Part shown: positions 1 through 9,327 of the stretch, one piece after another
Numbering within the stretch: position 1 is the stretch's first letter
Layout: each line of letters opens with the position of its first letter
DNA from: Hyphomicrobiales bacterium
GTDB taxonomy: Bacteria; Pseudomonadota; Alphaproteobacteria; Rhizobiales; Rhizobiaceae
Assembly: GCA_017305835.1 (NCBI GenBank)
Contig: JAFKJY010000086.1
Coordinates: forward strand, 1-38,309
Direction: 5' to 3'
Length of the DNA: 38,309 nucleotides
Position numbers and translations under genes: made by a program
The notes under the pieces: generated by a model
What the model was told of the DNA's origin: nothing
Seen by the model: only the letters and a program-made list of their open reading frames with translations
Databases searched by the model: none

Positions 1-900
<900 letters not shown>

Positions 901-964
901 TCTCATTGCTCGTGCCCATCAAGGCATGGCAATCTAGCTTCTCGAAAATAGTGTGCGCTTTGTC

Positions 965-1082
965 GACCTGGTGGTTATTGCGGAGCGGCTGCACCCGATC
1001 CCATTCCGAACTCGGCCGTGAAACGCTCCAGCGCCAATGGTACTTCGTCTCAAGACGCGGGAGAGTAGGTCGCTGCCAGGTC
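965..1082 (+). rRNA. rrf: 5S ribosomal RNA
   Basis: A 118-nt gene about 65 bases after the 23S end. Its ends pair as the terminal helix (GACCTGG at 965-971 with CCAGGTC at 1076-1082). The core CCCGATCCCATTCCGAACTC is the conserved 5S loop-B/helix III region, and the 3' half carries GGGAGAGTAGGTCGCTGCC. It is processed from the same transcript as the 23S. Ends are inferred from the terminal pairing and may shift by one or two bases. Confidence 0.96.
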
Positions 1083-1220
1083 TATAAAACGCACACTCCA
1101 TCTTCTCATCACGATTTCCCGCCTTCGAGGCGGTGCGGGGCCGCCGGGCGCTTCCAGCGCGATGCGGCTCTTTGCATTTGCAGAACGGACCGGAATGTAG
1201 GCTTCGGCTTACGCAGGTGG

Positions 1221-1297
<77 letters not shown>

Positions 1298-1306
1298 ACA
1301 ATACCA

Positions 1307-1340
1307 AGCCCCGGAGGGTCTCCCCTCCGGGGCTTTTTTG
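1307..1340 (+). terminator. Rho-independent terminator of the rRNA/tRNA operon
   Basis: AGCCCCGGAGGG and CCTCCGGGGCT form a near-perfect GC-rich hairpin with a short loop, followed directly by six T residues. It begins about ten bases after the CCA of tRNA-fMet, as expected for the end of the rRNA operon. Confidence 0.93.
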
Positions 1341-1566
1341 CGTTTTGGCGCGGGCGTTCGCGTCGGCGAGCCTTACGGGGGAGAGACGGGCCGGTTGCTC
1401 GGTCCTTGGGTTCGTAAGTTACGTAAGCTCTGGCTTATCATTTTGCGGCGGTCCGGGCCAACTTTCCTGGGCTCGCTCGCTGCCATTGCCCCTCACCCTT
1501 ACCCTTTTCCCCGCAGGCGGGGAGGGGGCGTCGACGTCGCGCTCGCGCTTCAATGAAATGCTCGAA
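1341..1566. repeat. Non-coding spacer with a GC-rich palindromic repeat
   Basis: No gene is supported between the rRNA operon terminator and the nirK terminator. The right half (about 1487-1530) contains CCCTCACCCTTACCC followed by the hairpin CCCCG-cagg-CGGGG (1509-1522). Repeats built from C-rich runs around a small GC palindrome are scattered between genes in many Rhizobiales; related elements occur in this window at 31504-31523 and 37050-37164. The left half shows nothing recognisable. Confidence 0.55.
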
Positions 1567-1600
1567 GCAAAACGCCGCCCGGCGGGTGGCCGGACGGCGT
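1567..1600 (-). terminator. Intrinsic terminator downstream of nirK
   Basis: Read on the minus strand, ACGCCGTCCGGC and GCCGGGCGGCGT form a 12-bp stem with one mismatch and the loop CACCC, followed by TTTTGCTT. A second perfect 12-bp GC stem without a T tract (ACCGGCCGCCGG at 1618-1629 with 1643-1654) lies immediately after the nirK stop. The pair of hairpins suggests firm transcript termination or 3'-end protection. Confidence 0.8.
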
Positions 1601-1658
1601 CGCCGAGCTCGATGTGAACCGGCCGCCGGACGCTGCGCGCGCCCGGCGGCCGGTCTTG

Positions 1659-3167
1659 CTACTCGGCCGCCTTCGCCGGGCCGGAGTGCATGATGTCGTC
1701 CTCCCGCGGGCCGTCGACGATCAGGTAGCCGACGAGGCCGCGCTCGGCGCGCGACAGGGCATGGTCGACCAGCACGTAGTGGCCGGCGCGGTCGATCTTG
1801 AAATCGACGGCGGTGGCACCGCCGGGCGGCACGGTGACCGTCTGCACGCCGGCGATCGTCGGCGAGGTCAGGCTGCCATACGGATAGACGTGGTCGAAGA
1901 TCTCGCCGATCACGTGGAAGGACGAGGTGAAGTTCGGGCCGCCGACGCCGAAGAAGATGCGCACCGTCTCGCCGGCATTGGCGTAGAGCGGATGCGACTT
2001 CGTCAGCGCACCGACCGAGCCGTTGAACAGGAAGTATTCCGGGTTCTCCGACATCAGCTTGTCGTAGTCCATCTCCATCTCGCCCTTCGTGCCGAAGGGC
2101 TCGACGGTGTAGAGTTCGCCCTGCATGACGTAGAACTCGCGGTCGACCTGCGGCAGGCCGCCTTCGGGCTCGATCACGATCAGGCCGTACATGCCGCTGG
2201 CGATGTGGTGGGCCACGCTGGGCGTCGCGCAGTGATAGACGTAGACGCCCGGCTTCAAGGCCTTGAAGGTGACGATCGCCTCCTCGCCCGGCGCGATCTG
2301 GGTGAAGTCGGCGCCGCCGCCCGGCCCGGTGGCCGCGTGGAAGTCGACCGAGTGCATCATCACGCTGTCGGCCGCGTTCTTGATGTGCACCTCGATCGTG
2401 TCGCCGACGCGCGCGCGCACCATCGGACCCGGCACCTTGCGGTCGAAGGTCCAGTAGACATAGGTCGTGCCGTCGTCGAGCTTGCCGGTGAGCTCCACCG
2501 TCTCCATGTCGACGCGCACCACCTGCGGGCCGCGCTGGGCGATCGGTCCGGGCAGGTCGGCGGGGTCGCGCACGATGTCGGCCGCGTCGGTGTCCGTGTC
2601 GGAGCGCGTGCCCGGCAGGACGCGGATCAGCCCTTCCATGCCGGCGGCGCGATGGCCGGCGATCGAGCAGAAATAGGCGAACTCGCCGACCTTGTTGGCG
2701 AGGAAGGAGAAGGTCGAGGAGGCGTTCTTGCCGACGACGATGGCCGAGCGCGCGGCATACTGGTCGAGCACGATGTCGTGCTCGGCGCCCTCGCCGTTGA
2801 TCAGGTTGATCTGGACGAGCTCGCCCTCGTGCACCGTCAGCGTCGGGTTGACCTGGCCGTCGATGTCGCCGCCGACGCCGATATAGACCATGCGCCCTTC
2901 GGCGATGCCGGTCCTCAGCGTGAAGATCGTGGCGCTGTGGTAGCTGACGACGTTGGCGCCGGTCGTGGCAGGCTGGGCGGCGGCATCGCCAGCCGCCGGC
3001 GCGGCCTGTGCGGTGACCGTCGCGGCATTGTGCTGGTGCTCCTGCGCATAAGCGCCGGAAACGGCCATCGCCATGGCCATCGCGCCGGCGGCGAGCATGC
3101 GGATGCCGCCCGCGGCGTTGCTCCGGCGGCCGTCCGCTGCCGGTCCTGCCCTGCATTGTTGCGTCAT
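1659..3167 (-). CDS. nirK: Copper-containing nitrite reductase with extra N-terminal cupredoxin domain
   Basis: Reduces nitrite to nitric oxide in the periplasm during denitrification. The product has 502 residues; classical NirK has about 340-380. A hydrophobic signal segment ends near AYA-Q at residue 41. The core carries the full copper set: H272, D275 and H277 in HSVDFH, H312 and C313 in YHCATP, H321 and M326 in HHIASGM, plus H418 (FHVIGE) and H469 (VDHALS). The short C-to-H spacing fits class II NirK. Ahead of the core, residues about 75-185 form another cupredoxin with an apparently intact type 1 site: H130, C167, H172 and M177. This resembles the three-domain enzyme of Hyphomicrobium denitrificans. 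The start was chosen for AAGGAGG seven bases upstream. No nirV or nor gene is adjacent. Confidence 0.95.
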   Translation of the reverse strand: MTQQCRAGPAADGRRSNAAGGIRMLAAGAMAMAMAVSGAYAQEHQHNAATVTAQAAPAAGDAAAQPATTGANVVSYHSATIFTLRTGIAEGRMVYIGVGGDIDGQVNPTLTVHEGELVQINLINGEGAEHDIVLDQYAARSAIVVGKNASSTFSFLANKVGEFAYFCSIAGHRAAGMEGLIRVLPGTRSDTDTDAADIVRDPADLPGPIAQRGPQVVRVDMETVELTGKLDDGTTYVYWTFDRKVPGPMVRARVGDTIEVHIKNAADSVMMHSVDFHAATGPGGGADFTQIAPGEEAIVTFKALKPGVYVYHCATPSVAHHIASGMYGLIVIEPEGGLPQVDREFYVMQGELYTVEPFGTKGEMEMDYDKLMSENPEYFLFNGSVGALTKSHPLYANAGETVRIFFGVGGPNFTSSFHVIGEIFDHVYPYGSLTSPTIAGVQTVTVPPGGATAVDFKIDRAGHYVLVDHALSRAERGLVGYLIVDGPREDDIMHSGPAKAAE

Positions 3168-3206
3168 TGCGAAACCTCCTTGGGATTGGTCTGGTGAAAC
3201 GATACC

Positions 3207-3248
3207 AGCATAATCGAGGTTGCGCCCCGGCACTTTGCTTCACCGCAA
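3207..3248 (-). promoter_or_regulatory. FNR/NnrR-type box and -10 element of the nirK promoter
   Basis: On the minus strand, TTGCGGTGAAGCAA (3248-3235) fits TTG-N8-CAA, the FNR/NnrR family half-site layout, with TTGC/GCAA arms. A TATGCT hexamer at 3212-3207 would place the transcription start near 3200. The box centre (3241.5) then falls about 41.5 bases upstream, the position of class II activator sites. The 5' leader would be about 33 bases. Box and hexamer are seen; the regulator's identity (NnrR, FnrN or another Crp/Fnr protein) is inferred. Confidence 0.7.
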
Positions 3249-3297
3249 CGAAGAACCCCGGCGCCGCGTCGCCGGCCGGCCGTCACGGGAGCATCCC

Positions 3298-5400
3298 TCA
3301 GTAGTTGCTGATCTGGCAGGTCAGCCCGATCGTCAGCCCGAGCAGCGGGTTGCGCGAGATGATCTCCTTGATGATGCCGCGGTCGTAGGAGCGCTGGTAG
3401 ATGTCGGGGATGACGCCGCGGCCGATCTGCGCCAGGCAGGCACAACGCGTCTCGCCGAAGGTCGGCGCGCAGCTCGGGACGAAACGCGCGCCCGCGCCCG
3501 TCCTGTTGGAGCGCGACGCGGCCACCAGCCGGTCGGCGATGTGCTCGGCGAGCGGGCTGTCGCAGGGGATCTGCTCGGCGAACTTGGCGCCCGCCGCCAG
3601 CAGCGCGGTGGAACTCATCATCGCGCCGACGGCCTTGCCGATGTCGGGGTTGGAGTAGTCCGGCCCGCCAAGCATGCTCGAGGCGCCGTTGAGCGCGAGG
3701 CCGGTCAGCTCCAGCCGGTCGTCCATCTTGCCCGGCAAGCCGCAGACCTTGCCCAGATGCTGCGCCATGCCGGCCATGAAGGGCATGTTGACGTGGTTGA
3801 GGCTGAAGGCCTCCCTGCCGCCCAGCTTGCGCACGTCGGATTTCACCGCGTCCGGCACGCCGGAGGGCAGGTCGGGCAGCGGCTGCCCGGTGAGAGCGGC
3901 GAGGTAGGTCTTGGCGGCCTGGCTTCCCTTGCCCGCGGCCTCTTCCAGGATCTGCCGTCCCTTCTGGCGGTCGGCCCTGGTGCCGAGCCCGTAATAGGTC
4001 ATTCGCCCGACCTCGGCGCTGGCCGGCAGGATGCCCGCCGCGCTCGCCGCCTCGAGCAGCTTGAAACCCTCCGTCTCGGACTTCGCCACGCCCTGGCCCT
4101 GCGACAGCATGAAGCCGGCCATGTACTGCGCCTCGGGGTGGTCGGCGGCGGCGGCCGTCTTCAGGTAGCCGTAGGCCCCCTCGTGGTCGCGGCCGGTGCC
4201 GGTGCCGAAATAGAGCGCGCGGCCGGTCTCGACATAGCCGGCGAGCTCGCCCGCGTCCGCGCCCTCCCGGAACAGGCCGAAGGCGCGCGGCTCGTCCCTG
4301 GCGACGCCGGCGCCGTCGGCATAGAGATAGCCGAGCCCGACCTTGGCGGCGCCGACGCCGGCCGCCGCCGCCTGCTCGTAAAGCCGGCGCGCGGCGGCAT
4401 AGTCGGGCTGGCCGAAGCGGCCGCCCGCATGCATGGCGCCGAGATTGTAGGCGATCAGCGGGTGGCGGGGCGCCGCGTCCTCGAGCAGGCGGCGTCCGGC
4501 AGCGACATCGGCGCCCACGCCGAGGCCGCGCATCAACTGGTCCGCGCGCAGCAGAAGGGCGAACGGGTAGTCGCGTGCGATCATCGGCTCCATCAGCGCC
4601 GGCAGCCGGTCATACTGCTTTGCCTGCACGTGGATGCGCGCCAGCGCGTAGCGCACCGGGTCCGGCGCCTCCGGCTGCGCGCCCCAGGCGCAGGCGGTGG
4701 TGGCCGCGGCACTGTCGATCCTTTCCAGCGCCACGCCGAAGGCGAGCTTGCCGGGCAGCTTCTTCACTTCCGGATCGAGCGGATGGCCGGCGCGCGCGAG
4801 GCAGTGCTGGGTGAGCGCGCGGGCCATCAGCGCCTCGCTCTCCGCGGCGCCCCGCGCGATCTCGAAATGGAACGGCAATTCGATCCTGCCGCCCTTAGAC
4901 CGGGCTTCCGCCCAGGCGCGCACGGTCTCGTCGAGCGCGCCGCGGCTTTCGACGCGATGGTTCATGCCGTCGGCGATCGGGCGGATGCCGCGCGCCTCCA
5001 GCGTCTTCAGGATCTCGGGGTTCAGGTCGATGTTGGCGACCGCGGCGGCGCCTTCCGTCTTCCTGACCGCCGTGTAGCTGAAGCCGTCCTTCCCGCTCAT
5101 CTGCAGCAGGTAGTCGAAAGGCATGCCGCGGACGGGCAGGAAAGCCATCGTCCCGCCTTCGCCGCCATTGCCCGGGCCCATCTCGTAGACGTTGCCCCTG
5201 GCCGTCCCGGTGACGGCGAAGATGGCGCCTTTCGTATCGACGAGGCTGCCCTTCTCCTGCACCATGATAGCGGTGAAAGCCGGCCCGAAGGCTAGCTCGG
5301 CCTGCGCCGGGTCGACGAGCGGCGCGGTGGACTTCAGCTCGCAGCCGGCCAGCCAGGCCGACAGCAGCACCAGAATGCTGATCGCGCGAAGTCTCCGCAT
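3298..5400 (-). CDS. Sel1-repeat (TPR-like) lipoprotein, function unknown
   Basis: A 700-residue predicted lipoprotein. The N-terminus has a basic start, a hydrophobic stretch and a lipobox LAGC with Cys20, so the protein should be lipid-anchored on the periplasmic side. The middle (about residues 270-480) contains repeated Sel1-like units, for example AAKVGLGYLYADGAGVAR and AQYMAGFMLSQGQGVAK, which form alpha-alpha solenoids that scaffold protein interactions. The C-terminal ~200 residues have several cysteines and no domain I recognise. GGGAGG upstream supports the start at 5400; a longer in-frame extension to 5877 overlaps the ABC ATPase gene and is rejected. It lies 131 bases upstream of nirK in the same direction, but nirK has its own promoter. 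Confidence 0.85.
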   Translation of the reverse strand: MRRLRAISILVLLSAWLAGCELKSTAPLVDPAQAELAFGPAFTAIMVQEKGSLVDTKGAIFAVTGTARGNVYEMGPGNGGEGGTMAFLPVRGMPFDYLLQMSGKDGFSYTAVRKTEGAAAVANIDLNPEILKTLEARGIRPIADGMNHRVESRGALDETVRAWAEARSKGGRIELPFHFEIARGAAESEALMARALTQHCLARAGHPLDPEVKKLPGKLAFGVALERIDSAAATTACAWGAQPEAPDPVRYALARIHVQAKQYDRLPALMEPMIARDYPFALLLRADQLMRGLGVGADVAAGRRLLEDAAPRHPLIAYNLGAMHAGGRFGQPDYAAARRLYEQAAAAGVGAAKVGLGYLYADGAGVARDEPRAFGLFREGADAGELAGYVETGRALYFGTGTGRDHEGAYGYLKTAAAADHPEAQYMAGFMLSQGQGVAKSETEGFKLLEAASAAGILPASAEVGRMTYYGLGTRADRQKGRQILEEAAGKGSQAAKTYLAALTGQPLPDLPSGVPDAVKSDVRKLGGREAFSLNHVNMPFMAGMAQHLGKVCGLPGKMDDRLELTGLALNGASSMLGGPDYSNPDIGKAVGAMMSSTALLAAGAKFAEQIPCDSPLAEHIADRLVAASRSNRTGAGARFVPSCAPTFGETRCACLAQIGRGVIPDIYQRSYDRGIIKEIISRNPLLGLTIGLTCQISNY

Positions 5401-5468
5401 CGCCTGCCTCCCGTTTCCCGCAGGCACTGTCGCCGAAGGACGGCGGCGCCGCAACCCCAGCGGCGCCG

Positions 5469-6518
5469 TCAGGATGGACCGGCCGCTTGTGGGACCGTCC
5501 CGCCGACCGGAAAGGCGACGGCGCTGCCGTCTACCGCGACGAAGGCGGTGGAGCCCGTGGGCGCTTCCTGGGCGCGGATGTCGAGGGCGAGGCCGTCGAT
5601 CGAGACCGAGACAAGCGTGTGGTCGCCCTTGAAGCGGCTGCCGGTGACGGTCGCCTCGCGGCCCTCGCCGGAGGGGACGAGGCGGAGCTGCTCGGGGCGC
5701 AGCATGAGGCGTACGGGCGCGCCGTCCCGCTGCCCCGCGGTTTCGACTGGGAGGGGGCCGAGCGGCGTCTCGGCTCGCCCGCCGCGCAGCGTCGCGTCGA
5801 GGAAGATCGCGGCACCCGTCAGGCTCGCCACGTCGGCGCTCGCGGGGCGGCGATAGACGTCGGCCGGCGCGGCGCACTGGATGATCCTGCCGGCCAGCAT
5901 CACCGCAACGAGGTCGGCTGTGGCGAAGGCCTCGGCCGGGTCGTGGGTGACCGGCACCGTGGTCGCGGCCTGCCGGCGCAGCAGGCCCACAACCTCCTCG
6001 CTCATGTGGCGGCGCAGCGCGAGGTCGAGCGCGTTGAAGGGCTCGTCGAGCAGGATGACGCCGGGACCGGGGGCCAGCGCGCGCGCCAGCGCGACGCGCT
6101 GCTGCTGGCCGCCGGACAGCTCATGCGGGAATTTTTCCGCGTGACCCGAGAGACCCACCAGATCCAGCATCTCCGCCACGCGCGCGGCGCGGCCTTCGCG
6201 TCCGGAGAGGCCGAAGCCGACATTGCGCGCCACCGTCAGATGCGGGAACAGCGCGCCTTCCTGCGGCACGTAGCCGATGTGGCGGCGCTCGGGCGGCACG
6301 AAGGCGTCAGCGGCCTCGACGGTCTTCCCGCCGAGCCGGATCGTGCCCGCATCGGCGCGCTCGAAGCCGCCGAGGAGCCTCAGAAGCGTGGTCTTGCCGC
6401 AGCCGGACGGGCCGAGCAGCGCGAGTACGGCGCCCGCCGGGACGGCGAGGTCGATGCCGGCGAGCACCGGCTGGCGGCCGTAGCTCTTGGCGATGGAGGA
6501 GAGCCGGATGTCGATCAT
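5469..6518 (-). CDS. fbpC: Iron(III) ABC transporter ATP-binding protein
   Basis: ATPase that powers ferric iron uptake across the inner membrane. It has 349 residues with Walker A GPSGCGKT (36-43), signature LSGGQQQR (134-141), Walker B ILLDEP (155-160) and the switch histidine in VTHDPAEA. The C-terminal ~110 residues form a TOBE-like domain as in FbpC/PotA-type ATPases. Its ATG overlaps the permease stop in ATGA (6518-6515), so the two are translationally coupled. FbpC assignment rests on the partner binding protein; related thiamine or phosphonate importers share this ATPase type. Confidence 0.88.
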   Translation of the reverse strand: MIDIRLSSIAKSYGRQPVLAGIDLAVPAGAVLALLGPSGCGKTTLLRLLGGFERADAGTIRLGGKTVEAADAFVPPERRHIGYVPQEGALFPHLTVARNVGFGLSGREGRAARVAEMLDLVGLSGHAEKFPHELSGGQQQRVALARALAPGPGVILLDEPFNALDLALRRHMSEEVVGLLRRQAATTVPVTHDPAEAFATADLVAVMLAGRIIQCAAPADVYRRPASADVASLTGAAIFLDATLRGGRAETPLGPLPVETAGQRDGAPVRLMLRPEQLRLVPSGEGREATVTGSRFKGDHTLVSVSIDGLALDIRAQEAPTGSTAFVAVDGSAVAFPVGGTVPQAAGPS

Positions 6519-8068
6519 TGCAGGTCGTAGAGCTCGCTGCTGCGGCGGGTGAACACATAGACGGGCAGGGCGGAGACCAGAACCAGCAGCGCCGCGAAGG
6601 GGGCGGCGGCGGCGAACTGGCCGTCATTGCCGTGCGACCACACCTCGGTCGCCAGCGTGGTGACGCCGATCGGCGCGAGCATCAGCGTCGCGGTCAGCTC
6701 GCGCATGATCTCCAGCACCATCAGGGCAAGGGCCGCGCCGACGCCGGGCATGATATTGGGCGCGGTGACGGCGGCGAAGGCGCCGAACGGGTTGCGGCCC
6801 AGCCCGCGCGCGAGCTCCTCCAGCCGCGGCGGCACCAGCTCGATCGAGGCGCGCAGCGCCGACTGCGCCAGCGGCAGGAACAGCATGGCGTAGGCGACGA
6901 ACAGCAGGAAGGCGGTCTGGTAGAGCGGCCGCGCGTAGCGGATCGACAGGAACACCAGCGCCAGCGCGACGACGAGGCCGGGCAGGCCGTGGACGATGTA
7001 GGGCAGGCGGTCGGCGATGCGCGACAGCGGGCCGGGATGGCGCACCGCGGCGAATGCGAGCGGCAGCGCCAGCGCAACGACGATGACCGCCCCCGGCAAT
7101 GCGAGCCCGAGCGAGCCGGCGATCGCCGGGCCGAGGTCGGCGATGCCCGCGCCGCGCGAGGTGCCGACAGCCAGCCACCAGGCGAGCATGGCGAAGGGGA
7201 CGCCGAGCGACAGCGTCAGCAGCAGGGCGAAGCCGGCGAGCGCCGGCAGCCTCATGCGGCCGAGGGGACGCGGCGGCAGCCGGCGGGCGCTGCCGCGGCC
7301 GGCGCGCGCGACGTGGAGCCGCTGGCGCAGGCGCATCTCGCCCCAGGCCGCCGGCAGGCAGAGCGCCATCAGCACGGCCGACTGGAGCGCGGCGGAGGCG
7401 CTGTCGAACTGCAGCTCGTAGGACTGGAAGATCGCGGTGGTGAAGGTCTGCACGCGCAGCAGCGAGAGCGCGCCGAACTCGGCCATCATGTGGGTCAGCA
7501 CCAGCAGGGCGCCGGCGCCGAGCGCCGGCCAGGCCTGCGGCAGGACGACGGTGACGAAGGTCTCCCACGGCCCCTTGCCGAGCGAGCGCGCCACGTCCTC
7601 GAAGGCGGGGTCCATGCCGCGCAGGGCAGCAGCCACCGGCAGGAAGACCAGCGGATAGACGACGATGGTCAGCACGAAGATGGCGCCGGGCAGGCTCTGC
7701 ACCGCGACGTGCACGGACGACCAGGCATAGCTCGCGACGAAGGCGGGCATGGCGAGCGGCAGGCTGGCGGCGATGCGCCACCAGCGCCGGCCCGGCAGGT
7801 CGCTGCGCTCGACGCACCAGGCGACCGCGACGCCGATCAGGCAGGCGCCGAGGGTGACGCCGAGGGCGAGCGCCACCGTGTTGAGGAGCAGCATCAGCGT
7901 GCGCTCGCGCAGCAGCTCGGCGACGATGCCGGACGGGCCGGCCTGCCACGAGCGCAGCGCCACGTAGACGAGCGGCAGGCACATCAGCGCGACCGGCACC
8001 AGCGCGGCCGCGACGAGCCACACCGGTTGCGGCCGCCGCTGCCCCGCCCCTGCCAGCGCCAGCGTCAA
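6515..8068 (-). CDS. fbpB: Iron(III) ABC transporter permease (fused two-half type)
   Basis: Inner-membrane permease with about twelve predicted hydrophobic segments in two homologous halves, as usual for FbpB (about 500-550 residues; here 517). Each half has the cytoplasmic coupling loop that docks on the ATPase: ARSLGKGPWETFVTVVLPQ in the first and ARGLGRNPFGAFAAVTAPN in the second. The likely start is TTG at 8068, within TTGA overlapping the stop of the binding-protein gene, with GGGAGG ten bases upstream. No ATG lies before the first membrane segment. An extension to 9178 runs out of frame over the binding-protein gene and is not real. Confidence 0.88.
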   Translation of the reverse strand: MTLALAGAGQRRPQPVWLVAAALVPVALMCLPLVYVALRSWQAGPSGIVAELLRERTLMLLLNTVALALGVTLGACLIGVAVAWCVERSDLPGRRWWRIAASLPLAMPAFVASYAWSSVHVAVQSLPGAIFVLTIVVYPLVFLPVAAALRGMDPAFEDVARSLGKGPWETFVTVVLPQAWPALGAGALLVLTHMMAEFGALSLLRVQTFTTAIFQSYELQFDSASAALQSAVLMALCLPAAWGEMRLRQRLHVARAGRGSARRLPPRPLGRMRLPALAGFALLLTLSLGVPFAMLAWWLAVGTSRGAGIADLGPAIAGSLGLALPGAVIVVALALPLAFAAVRHPGPLSRIADRLPYIVHGLPGLVVALALVFLSIRYARPLYQTAFLLFVAYAMLFLPLAQSALRASIELVPPRLEELARGLGRNPFGAFAAVTAPNIMPGVGAALALMVLEIMRELTATLMLAPIGVTTLATEVWSHGNDGQFAAAAPFAALLVLVSALPVYVFTRRSSELYDLQ

Positions 8069-9093
8069 GCCAGTCCGGCCTCCCGTATCAGCACCAGCGC
8101 ATCGGCGGCGTCGCCGATGTCGGCCGGGCCGATCGCCGGCGGGTCGAGCTCGTCGAACGGCTTCAGCGCGAAAGTGGATTCGATGCCCGGCCGCACCGGG
8201 TATTCGGCCATGGAATCGACGATCGCCTGCTGGCCGCCCTCGCTGACCATGAAGGCGACGAAGCGGCGGGCGAGATCCTGCTTGCGGCTCGACTTCAGCA
8301 CGCCTGCGGCGGTGGCGCTGATCAAGGCGCCGGGGTCCTTGTGGCCGTAGTAGAACAGGGCCGACTTCATGTTGGCGTCGCCGACCTCCTGCGCGATCGA
8401 GAACCAGTAGTAGTTGTTGATCAGCGCGGTGGCGATCTCGCCGTCCTCGACCGCCTTCATGGCGGCGCCGTTGGTGGGGTAGAGCCGGCCATGGGCTTTC
8501 AGCCCCTTCAGCCATTCGAGCGCGGCGTCGCGGCCGTCCAGCAGCTCGATCGCCATGATCTGCTCGAGCAGCGCGCCGCTGGTCGGCACGTAGGCGACGC
8601 GGTCCTTCCACGCTTCGGCGGCGAAGCCGAGGACGGAAGCGGGGAACTCGCCCTCCGACACCATCGCCTTGTTGTAGGCGACGACGCGCGAGCGCAGGCT
8701 GGCGCAGACCCAGGTCCTGTCCTTCGCCGCGTAGATCGGCGGCACCTGCTTCAGCGTGTCGTCGTCCAGCGTGGCGAGCATGGAGCGGTTGGCGAGCGCG
8801 ACGAGCGGCGGGCTCTCCTCGGAATAGAAGACGTCGGCGGGCGAGGCGTCGCCCTCCTCGATGAGCTGGTTGGCGAGCTGGCTGCTGCTGCCCTGGCGGA
8901 CGTTCACCCTGATGCCGGTCGCGCCGCTGAAGACGTCGATCAGCGCGCGCGTCGTCTTCTCGTGCTGGCCATTGTAGAGGGTGAGCGTCTCGCCTGCCGC
9001 CCATGCGCCGCCGATCGCCGGCCGGGCCAGCGCCGCGCTGCCGGCCGCCCAGGCGCCTGCCTTGAGGAATCCGCGACGGTCGAGGTGAGGCAT
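8065..9093 (-). CDS. fbpA: Iron(III) ABC transporter periplasmic binding protein
   Basis: Captures ferric iron in the periplasm and delivers it to the FbpB permease. It has 342 residues. The N-terminus DRRGFLKAG matches a twin-arginine (Tat) signal, ending near AWA-AGE at about residue 33. The mature start LTLYNGQH carries H44, and the paired tyrosines Y228-Y229 in NNYYWFS match the iron-binding dyad of FbpA/FutA proteins. First gene of a three-gene operon with overlapping stops and starts. The Tat signal is typical of FutA-like members, which fold before export. Confidence 0.9.
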   Translation of the reverse strand: MPHLDRRGFLKAGAWAAGSAALARPAIGGAWAAGETLTLYNGQHEKTTRALIDVFSGATGIRVNVRQGSSSQLANQLIEEGDASPADVFYSEESPPLVALANRSMLATLDDDTLKQVPPIYAAKDRTWVCASLRSRVVAYNKAMVSEGEFPASVLGFAAEAWKDRVAYVPTSGALLEQIMAIELLDGRDAALEWLKGLKAHGRLYPTNGAAMKAVEDGEIATALINNYYWFSIAQEVGDANMKSALFYYGHKDPGALISATAAGVLKSSRKQDLARRFVAFMVSEGGQQAIVDSMAEYPVRPGIESTFALKPFDELDPPAIGPADIGDAADALVLIREAGLA

Positions 9094-9232
9094 GAGCAGG
9101 TCTCCACGCAGAGGCAGGCGCGTCCTCCGGGGGCGCCGTCCTCCCTATGATCGCGCGGGATTTCTCTTGCAATGCCAAAGATTTGGACTGGTTCTAATGT
9201 GGTCCGGGCGCAGCGGTCGCGCGTCCGGCATA

Positions 9233-9253
9233 AGCTGATGAAATACGTCAGCT
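9233..9253. promoter_or_regulatory. Candidate RirA iron-responsive operator
   Basis: AGCTGA (9233-9238) and TCAGCT (9248-9253) form a perfect six-base dyad separated by nine bases. Its core is exactly TGA-N9-TCA, the iron-responsive operator (Iron-Rhodo box) described for RirA in Rhizobium. It lies about 140 bases upstream of the ferric iron transporter genes, in the only spacer (9094-9327) that can hold their promoter. The dyad is seen; RirA control is inferred. Confidence 0.6.
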
Positions 9254-9327
9254 ATTTCGGATCGCTGCGGCGGCCGGTCGCGCGCTGCGACGGCGCGGAT
9301 TTTTCACCGGCATGTGAAGCGGGTGGC

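Noticed and set aside
1438..3243. A 601-codon minus-strand frame overlapping nirK in another frame
   Set aside because: Its composition is almost entirely Arg/Ala/Gly/Asp repeats, whereas nirK in the overlapping frame has all copper ligands and a strong ribosome site.
9303..9318. TTCAC/GTGAA hairpin after soeC as a terminator
   Set aside because: The stem is only five bases, and in the minus direction it is followed by A residues, not a T tract.
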